Below are positions 33,818-62,449 of a stretch of 64,000 nt of DNA, in pieces. This DNA is from Hyperoplus lanceolatus (Eukaryota; Chordata; Actinopteri; Uranoscopiformes; Ammodytidae). A program made the translations under genes and the position numbers. The DNA lies in the NCBI GenBank assembly GCA_026929865.2, contig CM049397.1, positions 33,810,198 to 33,874,197 of the forward strand, in the 5' to 3' direction. The stretch's first letter is position 1, and each line of letters opens with the position of its first letter. The notes beneath the pieces are model-generated. The model searched no databases and was not told where the DNA came from. It was given only the letters and a program-made list of their open reading frames with translations.

Positions 33818-35322
33818 CTGAATTCAACATGTGTGAAATTATTACCTGCATTTGGAAAAAGGAGCCTAGTTTCTTTCCCCCTTCTTTTTTTTTTACAATC
33901 AGAAAAAAAATGATTTTAAGACCCTGTACAAAATAAAAAACAAAACACTAAAATAAAAAATCCTTCTGGTTTCATTTTAAGGTCAACACGTAAAACAGAA
34001 AACTTTGCTTCTAATACGAAAAGAAAAGAAGAAAAAAATAATAGCATCAACCAGCCCGCTAGTTTCAACCATTTCTGTTCTTCCTCTGTGTCTGTCAAAG
34101 TTAAAACACTGAAAAAATATTTAAAAGAATTAGGAAAATTCTAAATTTAAAAGCAACTGTCTACACTAGATTGTATTTACACTAGATAGAACAAAAGATA
34201 ATGAGTTGGCTCAAATGTAGAAAGTTTTCCTTCAAACTTAAAGAGTTTTAGTTTTAGCCTCAAACTCTAAAATCTAGTGAAGACATGTTACCATGAAAAT
34301 TGTGAATTTTTCCAAACTTTTAGATTTTTTATAATGTAGAAACTTGTCATTTTTCCACCTCTGGTATTTGAACACATCTGTCATCGAACTCTGAGTAAAC
34401 ATTATAATATACTAAATCAAAGCACAGAAAAATGCAAACAAATCTAAAAAAAAAAAAAAAACGTTGCAGTATTCAGTTACTCCTCCAGGGGGAAACCAAT
34501 ACTTTTAACAGAAATCCCTTGAAGAGTTAAAACCAGAACAGTTTGTACAAAGAACTTTCCCTGCGTTCCAATTCCCATAGAAAGCCAGAAATAGATTTAG
34601 GATGTCCCAACAATACATGCATATCAAATGCAGTATGCTGAAAATACCCAGATGCCCCTTTAACATCCAATTTGATTTTGTAGTACGCAAACAAATCTTG
34701 TATGTGTGGCATTGTTATTTGGCCCCCCTCCGAAAAGCTTTAGTAGCTTATTTTGGGGTTCCCCATTTCACACGTTCTGCATTGGCGTTTAGTGTATCAT
34801 GAAATTATTTCTCAATGATGCGGTGAGGACTTGTGGATAAAAAATATATATATATAAAATATAAAATAAAATAAAACAGTAAAGAAGGTATTTGGAGGAT
34901 TTGGACCGCAGGGATAATGTTTTTCAGCCTAGTAAACATTTGGTTTTAACCTTTAAGGAGACGAGAAACTATTAAGTGAACAAGTGGGATTTCCAAAATG
35001 TAACAACAACTTACATGACGCAAAAAAAAAAAAAAAAAAAAAAACAACAGGCAGAATCTTTCTCCCCTCACCATCACTAGCACTCATGTTGCCATGGCGC
35101 TTCAGGTTCATTCAAGAGAAACTTTATAGGCACAAAGTGGTTTGACAGACGACAGCGTTTCCCCCGATCAACAGAGAGTGGCAACAAGACTTAACACACA
35201 ACAACAACAGACAGACAGACAGACAAAAACAAAACAATAATAAAGCGATTTCAGAGTTTTTCTACTAAGTGGTTCTTTAAATTTATCGTATTTCAGTGTT
35301 GGATGTGCTGCCCATCAGTCTT
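33818..35322. other. Downstream flank of eeig1
   Basis: Probably 3' UTR or intergenic DNA. Homopolymer runs of A occur near 34448 and 35030. Positions 34555-34745 share 'ccctgcgttccaatt' and 'cagtatgctgaaaataccca' with the MITE at 37919-38209. No coding exon was found. The eeig1 poly(A) site could not be fixed; a minus-strand AATAAA occurs at 35841-35846. Confidence 0.4.
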
Positions 35323-35504
35323 TTAAAGAAGTAGAGTCAGTGATTCTGTAGAATGCACACCAGTTTACAGAGCATAGGCTGTGTATAAACACTTGATATT
35401 TCTTTGTCAGTGCACACAGTATGGAGATATAATAACGGATCGTGAGGAGATATTCACTGATTTTGACAACAAGCGTTCTCCAGAATCACTGACTCCACCT
35501 TTAA
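35323..35504. mobile_element. TTAA-flanked MITE ('ggtggagtcagtgattctgg' ends)
   Basis: TTAA at 35323-35326 and 35501-35504 bound inverse ends gtagagtcagtgattctgta and cagaatcactgactccacct. Partial relatives at 50285-50335, 53060-53110, 54360-54500, 57560-57680 and 61345-61550 share 'gattctggagaacgc', 'gtgaatatctcctcac' and 'cagcctaggctctgtaaac'. Confidence 0.75.
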
Positions 35505-35956
35505 ATTAAGTGTTTTTTTTTGTGTGATGAGTATGTATGTGTAAACGGAACAGGAAGTTATTTGTATCCTGCTTTGCTGTTACAAGGTTGTAAAAATTGG
35601 AAACTAAAATCACATTGCGTCTATAATAGTGGGATTTTTTTTTTTTTTTTTTTTTTACCATTTCAGACCATTTGCAGCAACAAGAAACAATGTAAGATTC
35701 ATTTGGATTTAGTTTAAAAAAACATTTAAAGATGTGTAACAAAATATATCCATTGAATCCACAATGAAAATCCTGCTAATTTACAAAATGGCTGCACAAC
35801 CTGAGGCAAAGTGTAAGTGACTGATTTTGGTGCTTGTATCTTTATTCTTTATCATGTTAATAGATGATCTCCTGAAGTCTTCTTTAAATCTAAATCCTCA
35901 TCCAAAATGTTGTTGCTGCAACACTGAAGCAGGTAAACACACCACAAAGGCAGTCG

Positions 35957-35958
<2 letters not shown>

Positions 35959-35992
<34 letters not shown>

Positions 35993-36082
35993 CTGTGTCC
36001 GCCTGTGTGTGTGTGTGTGTGTTTCTGTGTCTGTGTCCGTCTCTCTCTCTCTCTCAGTGTGTGTGTGTGTACGTGTCTCTCT

Positions 36083-36150
<68 letters not shown>
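35959..36150. repeat. (GT)n microsatellite, interrupted
   Basis: GT arrays with TCTG/TCTC interruptions, just downstream of the eeig1 stop codon and therefore possibly in its 3' UTR. Confidence 0.95.
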
Positions 36151-36151
<1 letters not shown>

Positions 36152-36311
36152 AAACAGAGCGCACCGCCACCAAACAAACTTCACATAAAGTGCAAAAAAA
36201 AAACGACAAAGGTTTTTTTTTCCCGTCTCCATGGCATCAAACCAGCTGAATCTCCCTGGAAACGGTTTAGAAGTTTAGAACAGAACGCGGTGATGTCATC
36301 AGGTAGCTTCT

Positions 36312-51538
<15,227 letters not shown>

Positions 51539-51671
51539 TCATTGTGCTTTCAATTAATATTTATTTCATTTTCTGTAAGATGGTGTAGCAGCAAATAATG
51601 CCACTTTAAATACCTGCCACAGGGAGAGAGAAAAAAGTATATATCATAATTAATATTAAACATATAGAGCA

Positions 51672-51923
51672 ATTCTAAATTTTAAACAATGCACCTGATG
51701 ACATTCCAACTATGACACTTTCAAGATGGCAGCACTAGGCCTTGGTCCAAAATATGCAGAAATATGGACATATATGAGACCCTTTCTAAGGAAAAAATAA
51801 ATAATTAAAAAAAAAAAATTCAGCTATTATGCACTAAATTAAATGTACTTATGGATATTATAATTACTTTCTACAAAATCTGCTAGGAAATAAAACCCAA
51901 AATTCTACACACTGCAGCTTTAA
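51672..51923. mobile_element. TTAA-type MITE, one end missing
   Basis: Near-identical to the second part of 58264-58632, including 'atgacattccaactatgaca' and the end acactgcagctttaa. Confidence 0.75.
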
Positions 51924-52177
51924 GTTACAAATATCGCTCTATTCAAATGCAGTGTCTTTAAAATAGAAAAATAAAACCTAGTCTGTGTCAAAAGCCATGG
52001 GAATCAGTTTTGTAAGTCAAGATAGTTTTGGAAGAAACTTCTCAAAACATGTTTTTCCTCAGCTGTGATGAATCCCAATTGGACAAGCTGGGTCATGAGT
52101 TTGTGAGACACAGATTTTTATAACTGTAAAAATGTGCTTTTGAGTGAGTCATAAAAACATATCGAATCCAAAATTAT

Positions 52178-52414
52178 ACGGCTCTGTAAAAGAAATTAAG
52201 AGACCACTCCAAATGTTCAGAGTGTCTCTCGTTTTGGTCTTTAGAGGCATATGTTTGAGTAGAATGAACATTTTGGTTTTATACTATAAATTACTGACAA
52301 CATTTCTACCAAATTCACAATAAGAATATTGTCATTAAGAGCATTTCCAATAAGGAATGTAGAGATGAAGATTTAAGAAAAAATCCAGACTGGTCTTTTT
52401 TTCCGAAGCTGTAC
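52178..52414. mobile_element. Mariner-like MITE
   Basis: The left end tacggctctgtaaaagaaat (continuing to gagaccactc) and the right end gaccagtc...gaagctgta are imperfect inverse copies next to TA, as in the common fish Tc1/mariner ends. Confidence 0.6.
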
Positions 52415-52498
52415 GTTAGCCAAGCCTTGTGTTTGGACTTACATGGATGGGAAAACTGTCCTGTTTATTCTTGGTGTATGTAAAAATACACTAACAAC

Positions 52499-52617
<119 letters not shown>

Positions 52618-52774
52618 CCAAAGTAACCAAACAACTACTCTCTGACAATTTTACATAATTTGTTTCGGCATTACTTCTTATATAGATGTCTGGGGTGAAG
52701 CTAGAGTGGCTAAAAATATGTTTTAAGCTGCCCTACTACTACTTTTTAATTTGTAGTTATTAGTGAAATATGTG

Positions 52775-52814
<40 letters not shown>

Positions 52815-53132
52815 TCCAAAGTAACCAAAATAAGTACGTTTAAACTTTGAAGTTACATGCCAATTATGGGGAAGGAAAAAAAATCCTTACATGTAGGTCT
52901 TAATTATTTCTAAGTTATGAGAACCTACACTGGTTTGTAAATAACCATAATTTTGTCCAGTTAAATACAGCCCAAGTGTTATAAACAGCACCATCATTTG
53001 TGCAAAGGTTTTTTCTCAATTGCGAGTAATATCAAAGTTGTGCTTTTACCCTCTTAAAAAGGTGTAGTCAGTGATTCTTGAGAATGCTTGTTGTCAAAAT
53101 CACTGGTCTGCTACCTGTCTGTCCTGTTTATT

Positions 53133-53312
53133 CTTAAAGATATTTTTTGGCATTTTTATGCTTTATTGATAGTGTAGAGACAGAGTTGAAATGGGGCAGA
53201 GAGGGGAGTGACATGCGGAGAACGACCGCGGGCTGGAATCGAACCCGGGTCCGCTGCTGGCCGAGGCCCATGGGGGGGGACGCCCTACCAACTGAGCTAA
53301 GGGCGCCCCCAG
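53133..53312 (-). repeat. tRNA-headed SINE, type D, near full length
   Basis: On the minus strand the head gcgcccttagctcagttggt leads to a gggttcgattcc B-box and the tail of the family. Confidence 0.85.
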
Positions 53313-53317
53313 TCCTG

Positions 53318-53703
53318 TTTATTCTATTGGGAGAATTTACAGAAGCTACGGTGGCCTTCAAGGACAAGAAGCTATAGTTACTAAAGATGGCATCATCCAC
53401 CACTGCCTCAAGTCTTTCCACAATATCAAGTGATGAGGTGAAGATGTATTTAGTTATTTATTCTATAGTAGTACTACTTCTTCTTGGTCTTCCAACAGGT
53501 GCATTTCCCCAGGAAGCCCACTATATATAAAAAAGGTTGTTAAGTTTGTCCGTTCTGAGCTACTGTAGAAACATGGCGGAGCAACATGGCGGCCTCAGCG
53601 CCCCGCTCCTATGTAGATATAAAAGGCTCATTCTAAGGTAATAAAGAAAAAAATACTTTTATTTTCAAGTGATGATGAACAAATGTACACACTGCACCTT
53701 TAA
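53318..53703. repeat. Dispersed non-coding repeat with MITE-like end
   Basis: Positions 53330-53470 match 55965-56115 ('acagaagctacggtggcctt', 'atcaagtgatgaggtgaaga'). Positions 53440-53590 match 1060-1195 in inverse. The end reads tacacactgcacctttaa, the terminus of the TTAA-type MITEs. Confidence 0.65.
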
Positions 53704-54062
53704 AGTAATTTTTTTTAAACACAAGCATATATAGAACCACTTGAAATAGCACAGACACACACACACACACACACACACACTTTCCAGGGGACACTAAGAA
53801 GTCATAAAACACGCCCCAAGAAAGCACTTTTTTCCAGCGCCACTTATGAATAGCTTTAGACAATAAGTTGAGTGAGTCACAAACCCAACAAAAGCATGTG
53901 TCAAATCGGACTGTGTGTGTCAGTTTGTATTGTTCCTTGGAAACTGCTTCTATTGTTTTCTATTGTCTTCTGTGCTATTTACACTGCGTCTCTATGGGGA
54001 AGATGATTTGTTAATGTATTTTTAACCCTCATGCATCTTTTCTATTATTATTATTATTATTA

Positions 54063-54263
54063 TTATTATTTGTTGGCATTTTTAAGCTTTATTAGATAGT
54101 ACAGAGTTGAAATGGGGAGACAGAGAGAGTGAGAGAGAGAGAGAGAGGGGGGGGGGTGACCTGCAGTAAAGGTCCACGGGTGGATTTGAACCCGTGACCA
54201 CTGCAACGAAGGCCGGAGCCAATATAGTACGCGCTCTATCCACTATGCCAACTGAGCACCCCT
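54063..54263 (-). repeat. tRNA-headed SINE, type C
   Basis: Inverse copy with the purine tract, 'aaaggtccacgggt' and the tRNA-like head; a (TTA)n run lies at its 3' end. Confidence 0.85.
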
Positions 54264-54359
54264 ACATCTTACTTTTAAAACGCAGACTATTTAGCACAAT
54301 GTTGTCACTTACGTTCACATTGTTTGTTTGCCCGAATGCCCAGATGTCTTTTTTTTTTT

Positions 54360-54500
54360 TGTGGAGTCAGTGATTCTGGAGAACGCAAAATAACCTCTTG
54401 TCAAAAATCAGTGAATATCTCCTCACGATCCACTACCTGTCTGTACTGCGTTTGTTAATATACACACTACATCCTAGGCTCTGTAAACTGGTATGTAAAC
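54360..54500. repeat. Partial MITE of the 35323-35504 family
   Basis: Carries 'ggagtcagtgattctggaga', 'gtgaatatctcctcacgatc' and 'cctaggctctgtaaactggt'. Confidence 0.65.
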
Positions 54501-54709
54501 AAAGAAAGCCACACCAATAACTAGCAACATGCCCAAACCGAAGTATGTTCTTATGACTCAATCATGCACTGGGCCAAATTTCCCCAAGGGACAATAAAAC
54601 GGAGCCTATAACCCTAACATGGGTCGGCTTGATTTCAATTATTTTGATTTATCTGTAGACAGCGTAAACATGAGGCAGTTAGATTGATCTCAGAAGACAG
54701 AAGGTGCAA

Positions 54710-54955
54710 ATGAGACACACGCACATACACACACACAGTGACGCACACACACACACACACACAATAACAGTCAGACGCACACACACAGTAACAGAGAGAG
54801 AGAGAGAGAGACATACACACACAGTAAGAGTCAGAGACACACACACACACACGCACAAAGTAACACACGCACACACAGTAACAGTCTCACACACACACAA
54901 TAACAGTCAGACACACACACACAGTAACACACACTCACACACACACACACACAAA
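54710..54955. repeat. Mixed (CA)n/(ACAG)n/(GA)n tract
   Basis: Interrupted CA repeats with recurring 'agtaacagtcagac' spacers about 20-40 bp apart. Confidence 0.9.
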
Positions 54956-55964
54956 GAGCAGCTGCTCCTCACACTACCCCTCCCCCTTTAATTGTATTCA
55001 CCATTATCCGCCGTCTCTCCACAATAAGCACTGTGTGATTTATAACAATTAGCTCTCTACACTTTCCTTCTCTTTTTACTCACATTTAAACATTATCTCA
55101 TAGTACGTTTTACCAACACACACTGACGGTAAACTTAACTTTAATATGCTTATAAGATAAACTCTATTAGGGCCATTTTGAAGGTGTAGTAAATTGTATC
55201 TGTTGTGTTTTATCATTATTTTTATTCTTAAGGGATTACTTCACCCATACGGAACAGGCGTTCTATCATTATAAAATCACTATAATATAATGAATTAGGT
55301 TTTTCTTCCCTCAGTCTTCCCTTGGCCCAGCGGTCCTGTTAATCCTAACCCTTACTGTGATGTCACAGTAAGGAAAATGTAGGGTTAGACAGTGAGACCA
55401 TAAAACACTCTTTCTGCCTTTTCTCAGGCTAGGATGAACCAATTTTTTTTTGCACATTTATACTAAATCGGATCTCAGAATTCAATACACCTTCATATTT
55501 CCACCGGTGAAGTAGGTCTTTAAGGCAGTTGCACACCGGGAATAAATGGCACGAAAAAGCGAATATTTTGGAATGTGAATTGTGTCGCGTCTCACTTTAA
55601 GAAGCGACGTCCCAGAAAAATCGAACTCAGTTTGAAAAAAATAAAAGCTGCAAATTTGCGAAGCAAAATTACAGCGCTGGTGTGTGTGAAGCGTGTATTG
55701 ACTCTGTATACGTTCGGTAATTATTGATAACGTGTAAATTAATCGCACGAATAAAACGCGCCCGATGTGCAGAGGCCTTTAGACGTATTCACTAGTATTT
55801 TACTATGCTTTTATTTTCTACAAATAAAAGTGTTTTTTTTTTACACATTGTAAAGCACTTTGTGAAAAGCGCTATATAAATACATTTTACTTACTTAATA
55901 ACGTGTGCATGATTGATGTCATCTAGTAGAGAGATAGATGTCAACGCTCCCTTGCAAAAAAAAT

Positions 55965-56120
55965 CCCATGGGGAGAATATACAGAAGCTACGGTGGCCTC
56001 CAAGGACAAGAAGCTATAGTTACTAAAGATGGCATCATCCACCACTGCCTCAAGTCTTTCCACAATATCAAGTGATGAGGTGAAGATGTATTTAGTTATT
56101 TGTTCTATAGTACTAGTAGT
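55965..56120. repeat. Dispersed repeat copy
   Basis: Over 90 percent identical by eye to 53330-53470. Confidence 0.75.
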
Positions 56121-56957
56121 ATATCAACAACATACTTATGAAAATGATGCACCTTACACACACACACACACACAGTCTACAAACCAAATCAAGAGGTGAA
56201 AAAAGAGGGTTTTCCACCACCCCTGGATAGATTAACCATGGAAACAAGTGGAGGTTTTCAAAGGAGTCGGAACACAAAAGCGCGCGCACACACAGACAGA
56301 GACAGAGAGCGAGAGAGAGAGAGAGAGAGAGAGAGACTCACTCTCTCACACTAACACCTCTTATCACAACCCCCCCCACACACACACTATTGGTCCTTTA
56401 GTGTGTATCGGGTTAGCGTTCCAAAAACCAAATTCCTGAGTCCAGATGGCTTTGTTCAGGCACCATGGAAACGAAACACACACACACACAGACCAAAGCT
56501 TTGGCAGACGCTCACTATAGTATTTCAGCTTTTAGAAGTTTTTACAAGTTTGGCTGCAATCGCACCTGCAACCTTTGTAGCCTACATCTTCTGTTCACTC
56601 ACTGTTTTATGCGTGTGTGCGTGTGCGTGTGTGTGTGTGATTTTGAAGTGGATCTGTTAAAAAAAAACAAATCACTTTAAAAGGTGCAGTGTGTAGAATT
56701 AATTTTTTTCATTTTTCAGAACAGACTTAGTAGAAAATGAAATATATGATGCATAAAAATAAATGTATTCAGACAAATGATCAGTTAAACTTTGGTGAAC
56801 TTTGTCCGGTATTTGTACTTTTGACCGATATTAAACTGTCTTGATTGTGCTGACGTTTTAGGGGACAGAGACATAAAGAGTCCAGAATAGGGGAAGCTGT
56901 CATAACGTATTAGCTGTGTTGCACCTTTCACTTTCTCTCATGTGAACTTCCCTGTCT

Positions 56958-57150
56958 GGGGTTGCTCCGGTGGTGTAGTGGATAGAGCGCGTACCATATT
57001 GGCTCCGGCCTTCGTTGCAGTGGTCGCGGGTTCAAATCCGGCCCGTGGACCTTCACTGCAGGTCATCCCCCCTCTCTGTCTCTCTCTCTCTCTGTCTCCC
57101 CATTTCAACTCTGTACTGTCTGATAAAGCTTGAAAATGCCGAAAAATTAT
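56958..57150 (+). repeat. tRNA-headed SINE, type C, near full length
   Basis: The head ggggttgctccggtggtgta, the A-box-like tagtggatagagcgcg, the gcgggttcaaatcc B-box and the tail ctgataaagcttgaaaatgc are all present. Confidence 0.9.
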
Positions 57151-57260
57151 CTTAAAAAAAAAAGAACTTCCCTGTCTGCTCTACTAAGTTAAGTTGCTTC
57201 ATTGGTTGGAAATCCACCTTCAAGCTTTACGTTCAGTGTGCACGCTAAAAAAGAAATCGG

Positions 57261-57558
57261 TAAATGGTAAATGGACTTGTATAGCGCTATATCTCCGTTT
57301 ATCACAGACCCAAAGCGCTTTACATTGTTTTTGTACACATTCACCCAGTCACACACACATTCATACACCGATAGCAGCAGCTACCACGCAGGGTAGGCTT
57401 AGCACTAGGGTGCTAAGCTAACTAAGCTAACTATCGGGAGCAATTCGGGGTTCAGTGTCTTGCCCAGGGACACTTCGACATGTGGCGGGGAGATGGGGGA
57501 TCGAACCTCCGACCCTGCACACCAGAGGAGAACTCCCTACCCACTTCGCCACTGCCGA
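57261..57558 (-). repeat. tRNA-headed SINE, type A, full length
   Basis: Inverse of 1293-1597 over its whole length. Confidence 0.9.
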
Positions 57559-58263
57559 AAGTGTTAATACACAGCCTAGGCTCTGTAAGTAGGCATGGAA
57601 ACAAAGGCTATACAGTATGTAAACATAGGTTGCACACCGAAGCTTGCAACATGCCAGTTTACAGAGCCTAGGCTGTGTATTTAAATAACAAAAAGGGTTT
57701 TGCTTCAAAAAAGTGTCCTAATTTTTTTGTGATGTTGTTGCCTGTTGGGTGTAACCAGACCATCCATTAAAAAGGTTCAGTAAGCGGAATGGTTCTTTTA
57801 GCTAACTCCCTGTCAGTTACTGCAGTTAGCAGTCCCCTCGCTCGTCCCTACGTCACCACATTAATGCACTGCGGTCTTCAAGCAGCAAGTTATCTAGCAT
57901 CATCTCAGATCCATAAGTGTGATTAAAAACATGATAAAAACCATCAAAACAGACATTGGGAAGGATTTTTACCTGCTCCGCCATTGTAGGCGCATACACA
58001 TTCACCCATCTGTTGCTCTGGCGTGAACCAGCAGTGAGACCATGGAGTGTATATAGTATATATGAGTGAGACGGGTGTCGGTTTGTAGCGTTCTCTCATC
58101 TGATTGGATTTCGGGATACTACAATAAGTTAATTTGACGATTACATGCAGCGCAGCTGACAGAGATCGGCTTTATGAAATGCACACATTATGTAAGTGAT
58201 CACTGTATGAATAAAGAGCGATTCAACACTTATATTAACACAAATAAACCGTTTACTTCATCT

Positions 58264-58632
58264 TTAAAGGTGCAGTGTGTAATATGACATCATCAAGAAA
58301 GTTCTACAAAGTTCTAGAATGCAACGCTCCCTGGGTAACCCCAACCCTTTAGAATAATAACAGAAGCTACAGTGGCCTTCAAGGACAAGAAAAATTCTAA
58401 ATTTTAAACGATGCATCTAATGACATTCCAACTATGACACTTTCAAGATGGCGGCACTAGGCCTTGGTCCAAGATATGCAGAAATATGGACATATATGAG
58501 ACCCTTTCTGAGGGAAAAAATAATTTTAAAAGCTATTATGCACTAAATTAAATGTACTTATGGATATTATAATTACTTTCTACAAAATCTGCTAGGAAAT
58601 AAAACCCAAAATTCTACACACTGCAGGTTTAA
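58264..58632. mobile_element. TTAA-flanked MITE, complete, inverted relative to 40899-41280
   Basis: TTAA at 58264-58267 and 58629-58632. The ends aaggtgcagtgtgtaatatg and ttctacacactgcagg are inverse, and the interior is the inverse of the 40899 copy. Confidence 0.8.
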
Positions 58633-58802
58633 TGCAGGCCTCTGGATCTGATTTAGGATTAGATTTGAAACTTCATGCAAGTGTATGTTGATACTGATTC
58701 CATAATAGTCTTTTTTTTTACATCAATTATATAACAGCTTGAATTTGTTTGTGTTTTGCGAGAGCCAAAAGTCGGAATTTGGATAATCAGCTTCAGTAGA
58801 AC

Positions 58803-58909
<107 letters not shown>

Positions 58910-59182
58910 TAAGGCTGTGTAAAAGGCAGAGACAGTAGACAGACAGTGGACATGCTATCCTGCTGATCACATAAACAGAAGAGTGAAAGCAGACGATGTG
59001 ATAACGCCCCGGCTAAGAAAAACTCACACAAAGCCAGCCATTGTGTGTGTCCTCTTCCCTGTATCTCTCTCCATCTAGGCAATACTTTCATACTGTAGAT
59101 AGAAAAGGCTCATTCAAACGGAAGAAAAAAAAAACTTATTTTCAAGTGATTACACACAAATTGAAATTTTTATCCTTTATTT

Positions 59183-59333
59183 AACTAACTATCGACATTC
59201 ACTCGAGGCAAGGTGGGTGAAGTGTCTTGCCCAAGGACACAACAACCACGACACAAGTGGCAGGGCGGGGATCGAACCTCCAACACTTCGATCATTGGCC
59301 GAACCGCTCTACCACCTGAGCCACAGTCGCCCC
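59183..59333 (-). repeat. Type B SINE, 3'-truncated
   Basis: Inverse orientation; retains the tRNA-like head and B-box region and lacks the distal third. Confidence 0.8.
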
Positions 59334-60026
59334 TTCTTATGAATATTTTATTCCATTTTCTACCAAGTCTGTTCTGAAAAAGGCCAATAAATTCTACACA
59401 GTGCAACTTTACAAAGCCAACCATTGTGTGTGTGTGTGTACTCTTCCCTGTATCTGTCTCTCCCTCTCTAAGGCAATACTTTCATACTGAACAGCTGGAC
59501 CAAATTACTGTATTTTTGAATAACTTTGAAGAGATTGGTCGTGTAAGTTTCTCAAAGAAATGTTATTTTTCACAGATGTAAATAGACCAAAACCTTATGT
59601 TTCCCACACACATTACCATGAGAGAAAATAGCTCAGGAAAAAGTTGGACTTCTAAAATGAAACTTCGGTATACAAGTCTATATGTAATTCATTGTCACAA
59701 TGGTAGACACATATATATATATATAGTTTTTTCAAGCACTGGTCAGTTTTGAGATTTGTCTATTTATCTTCCATAACATGTCTTCTTTCATACTAGTATA
59801 AATCAAAAGGTCCAACATGTACATTCAGGTGTTTATTTGACTAAACCTTGTCTGTTTACATCTGTATGTTTCTCCTTCTAAAGCACTTACAACAACTAAA
59901 CTTTCCATAATCATTCTCAGCACTATTGTAAAGGTTATTACAGAAGGATTTGTTCACATGTTGATAATTGTCTGATTTATGAGACATTTTGTTCCTAAAA
60001 ACATATTGAAAATGCCTTTTTTGTAT

Positions 60027-60132
<106 letters not shown>

Positions 60133-60531
60133 AGAAATGTCAAGCGCTTTGGGGCTGAGAAAATTGGCTAAAAAGAGCTACAGTATAAGTCAAGTCCATT
60201 TACTGTTTACCATCTACTAATGTCTTTCCTGCTTCTTGGAAAGCCTTACATAACCAGAACACAGTGAATTTATCACGCTGCAGCTCAAGTTACAAGAACT
60301 GGAATCAAGTTCGTTATGACCTTCTCCCCTTGCTGCCAAAAGAATCTCAAAAGTTGGCAAGGGGATAGATCATAAAAACGACTGTCCAGTAATCAGTGCA
60401 TGTCATTTATGTTAGTGTTTACAAGTCTCTAGCTGTCTTGTGTTTAAGGGAAATTCTACCTAAATGAATAGTTATCCAGTACGATATTGATTGTACCAGA
60501 AAGCCTGAATTGTAAACATAAAGTCCAGGAT

Positions 60532-60902
60532 TTAAAGCTATATTGTGTAACTTATGTTGCACCCCCCATGAGGAATTCTCCTGAGTTATAACAACAACAC
60601 TGTCGGTGCATCTACTTGTGTTAAAGCCTTCAGTGATGGCGCATGGACTTTATACCTTCTGCTGTACGTCCATGTTTTTTCTTAGCAGTAGAATCAACAA
60701 TTGAAACATTTCTTGAGCTCTTCTTGGGGATTTTTCAGAGCTCCTGCACCAGTGTTGGTGGGGGGGGGGGGGGGGTATGGGGGATAACGCTGCCATACTG
60801 AGAAATACAGAGAGTTTTGTGAAGCTTTGTGTCAACTCATTTTGTCGATGGCTTGAACTGGACATTCATTTATATGGAAAAAGTTACGCACTATAGCTTT
60901 AA
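60532..60902. mobile_element. TTAA-flanked MITE ('aagctatattgtgtaact' ends)
   Basis: TTAA at 60532-60535 and 60899-60902. The ends agctatattgtgtaacttat and aaagttacgcactatagct are inverse. A fragment lies at 26470-26690 and another end near 50685-50706. Confidence 0.7.
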
Positions 60903-61005
60903 GTCCCGTCCCCCAACAGTAACCCCTAGCATGTGATGACTCAACATGTTAGTATTGGAAATCCTTATCTCCCATCCTGGCTATGTGGCTCTTGGGGGGC
61001 CCCAC

Positions 61006-61025
61006 ACACACACACACACGTCTCT

Positions 61026-61067
<42 letters not shown>

Positions 61068-61264
61068 CTCTCATACACACACACACACACACACTCTCAC
61101 ACACACACACACACACAGTCTCTCATACACACACACAGAGTGCTGAGGAAGCAGAAAGAGCCTACAGTGACGTAAGAACGATTAGACTAGGCAGCAAGAG
61201 TTCAAGAGAGGATGTTCATGTACACAAAAGTTCACAGGGTTGACCTTTGCTGACGCTTACACCC

Positions 61265-61341
<77 letters not shown>

Positions 61342-61345
61342 AGTC
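61006..61345. repeat. (CA)n and (GT)n arrays
   Basis: CA blocks with TCTCT interruptions at 61006-61137 and a GT array of about thirty-five units at 61267-61340. Confidence 0.95.
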
Positions 61346-61550
61346 CGTGTTTCTGGAGAACGCTTGTTGTTGAAATCACTTTGTCAAATCAGTGAATATC
61401 TCCTCACAATCCACTACCTGTCTGTCCTGTGTGCGCACTGGAAAAAAAATCTGGTGTTGTTAATACACAGCCTAGGCTCTGTAAACTGGTATGTAAACAA
61501 AGGGGCCCACAGTAGCTAGCACCGTTTACAGAGCCTAGGCTGTGTATCAA
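61345..61550. repeat. Partial MITE of the 35323-35504 family
   Basis: Starts ggagtccgtgtttctggaga and ends in the pair 'cagcctaggctctgtaaac'/'gtttacagagcctaggctgtg', an inverse repeat around 61475-61545. Confidence 0.65.
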
Positions 61551-61642
61551 CACTGGCTTCAGTAGATGCAATGCAACAGTTTTGTATTTTCTTCACTGCA
61601 AAATCACAACTTAATATAAAATGGTCAATCTGTGGGGGGGGG

Positions 61643-61682
<40 letters not shown>

Positions 61683-61776
61683 AACAATCAATTGCACAGG
61701 AATTCCCTTATATAGATAATATTTTGATTACCTGGCCGGATACCAGAGGAATAATGTCCAAAACAACCCAGCACCC

Positions 61777-62254
<478 letters not shown>

Positions 62255-62449
62255 CTCTATATGGAACTCCTTCCTTCCTTTTAGCTCATGTTTTCCTTTT
62301 CTCTCACACTAACATCTGAAGAGTTCCAAAACAGGTGAAAAAACCGACTCACTCTCTCTCAAAGCTGTTGATGTGATGTCGTCATGGAAATTCAAAAAAA
62401 AAAAGTAAAGGTGAATGTGATAGGTTTGAGCTAATAGCTAATAGCGGGA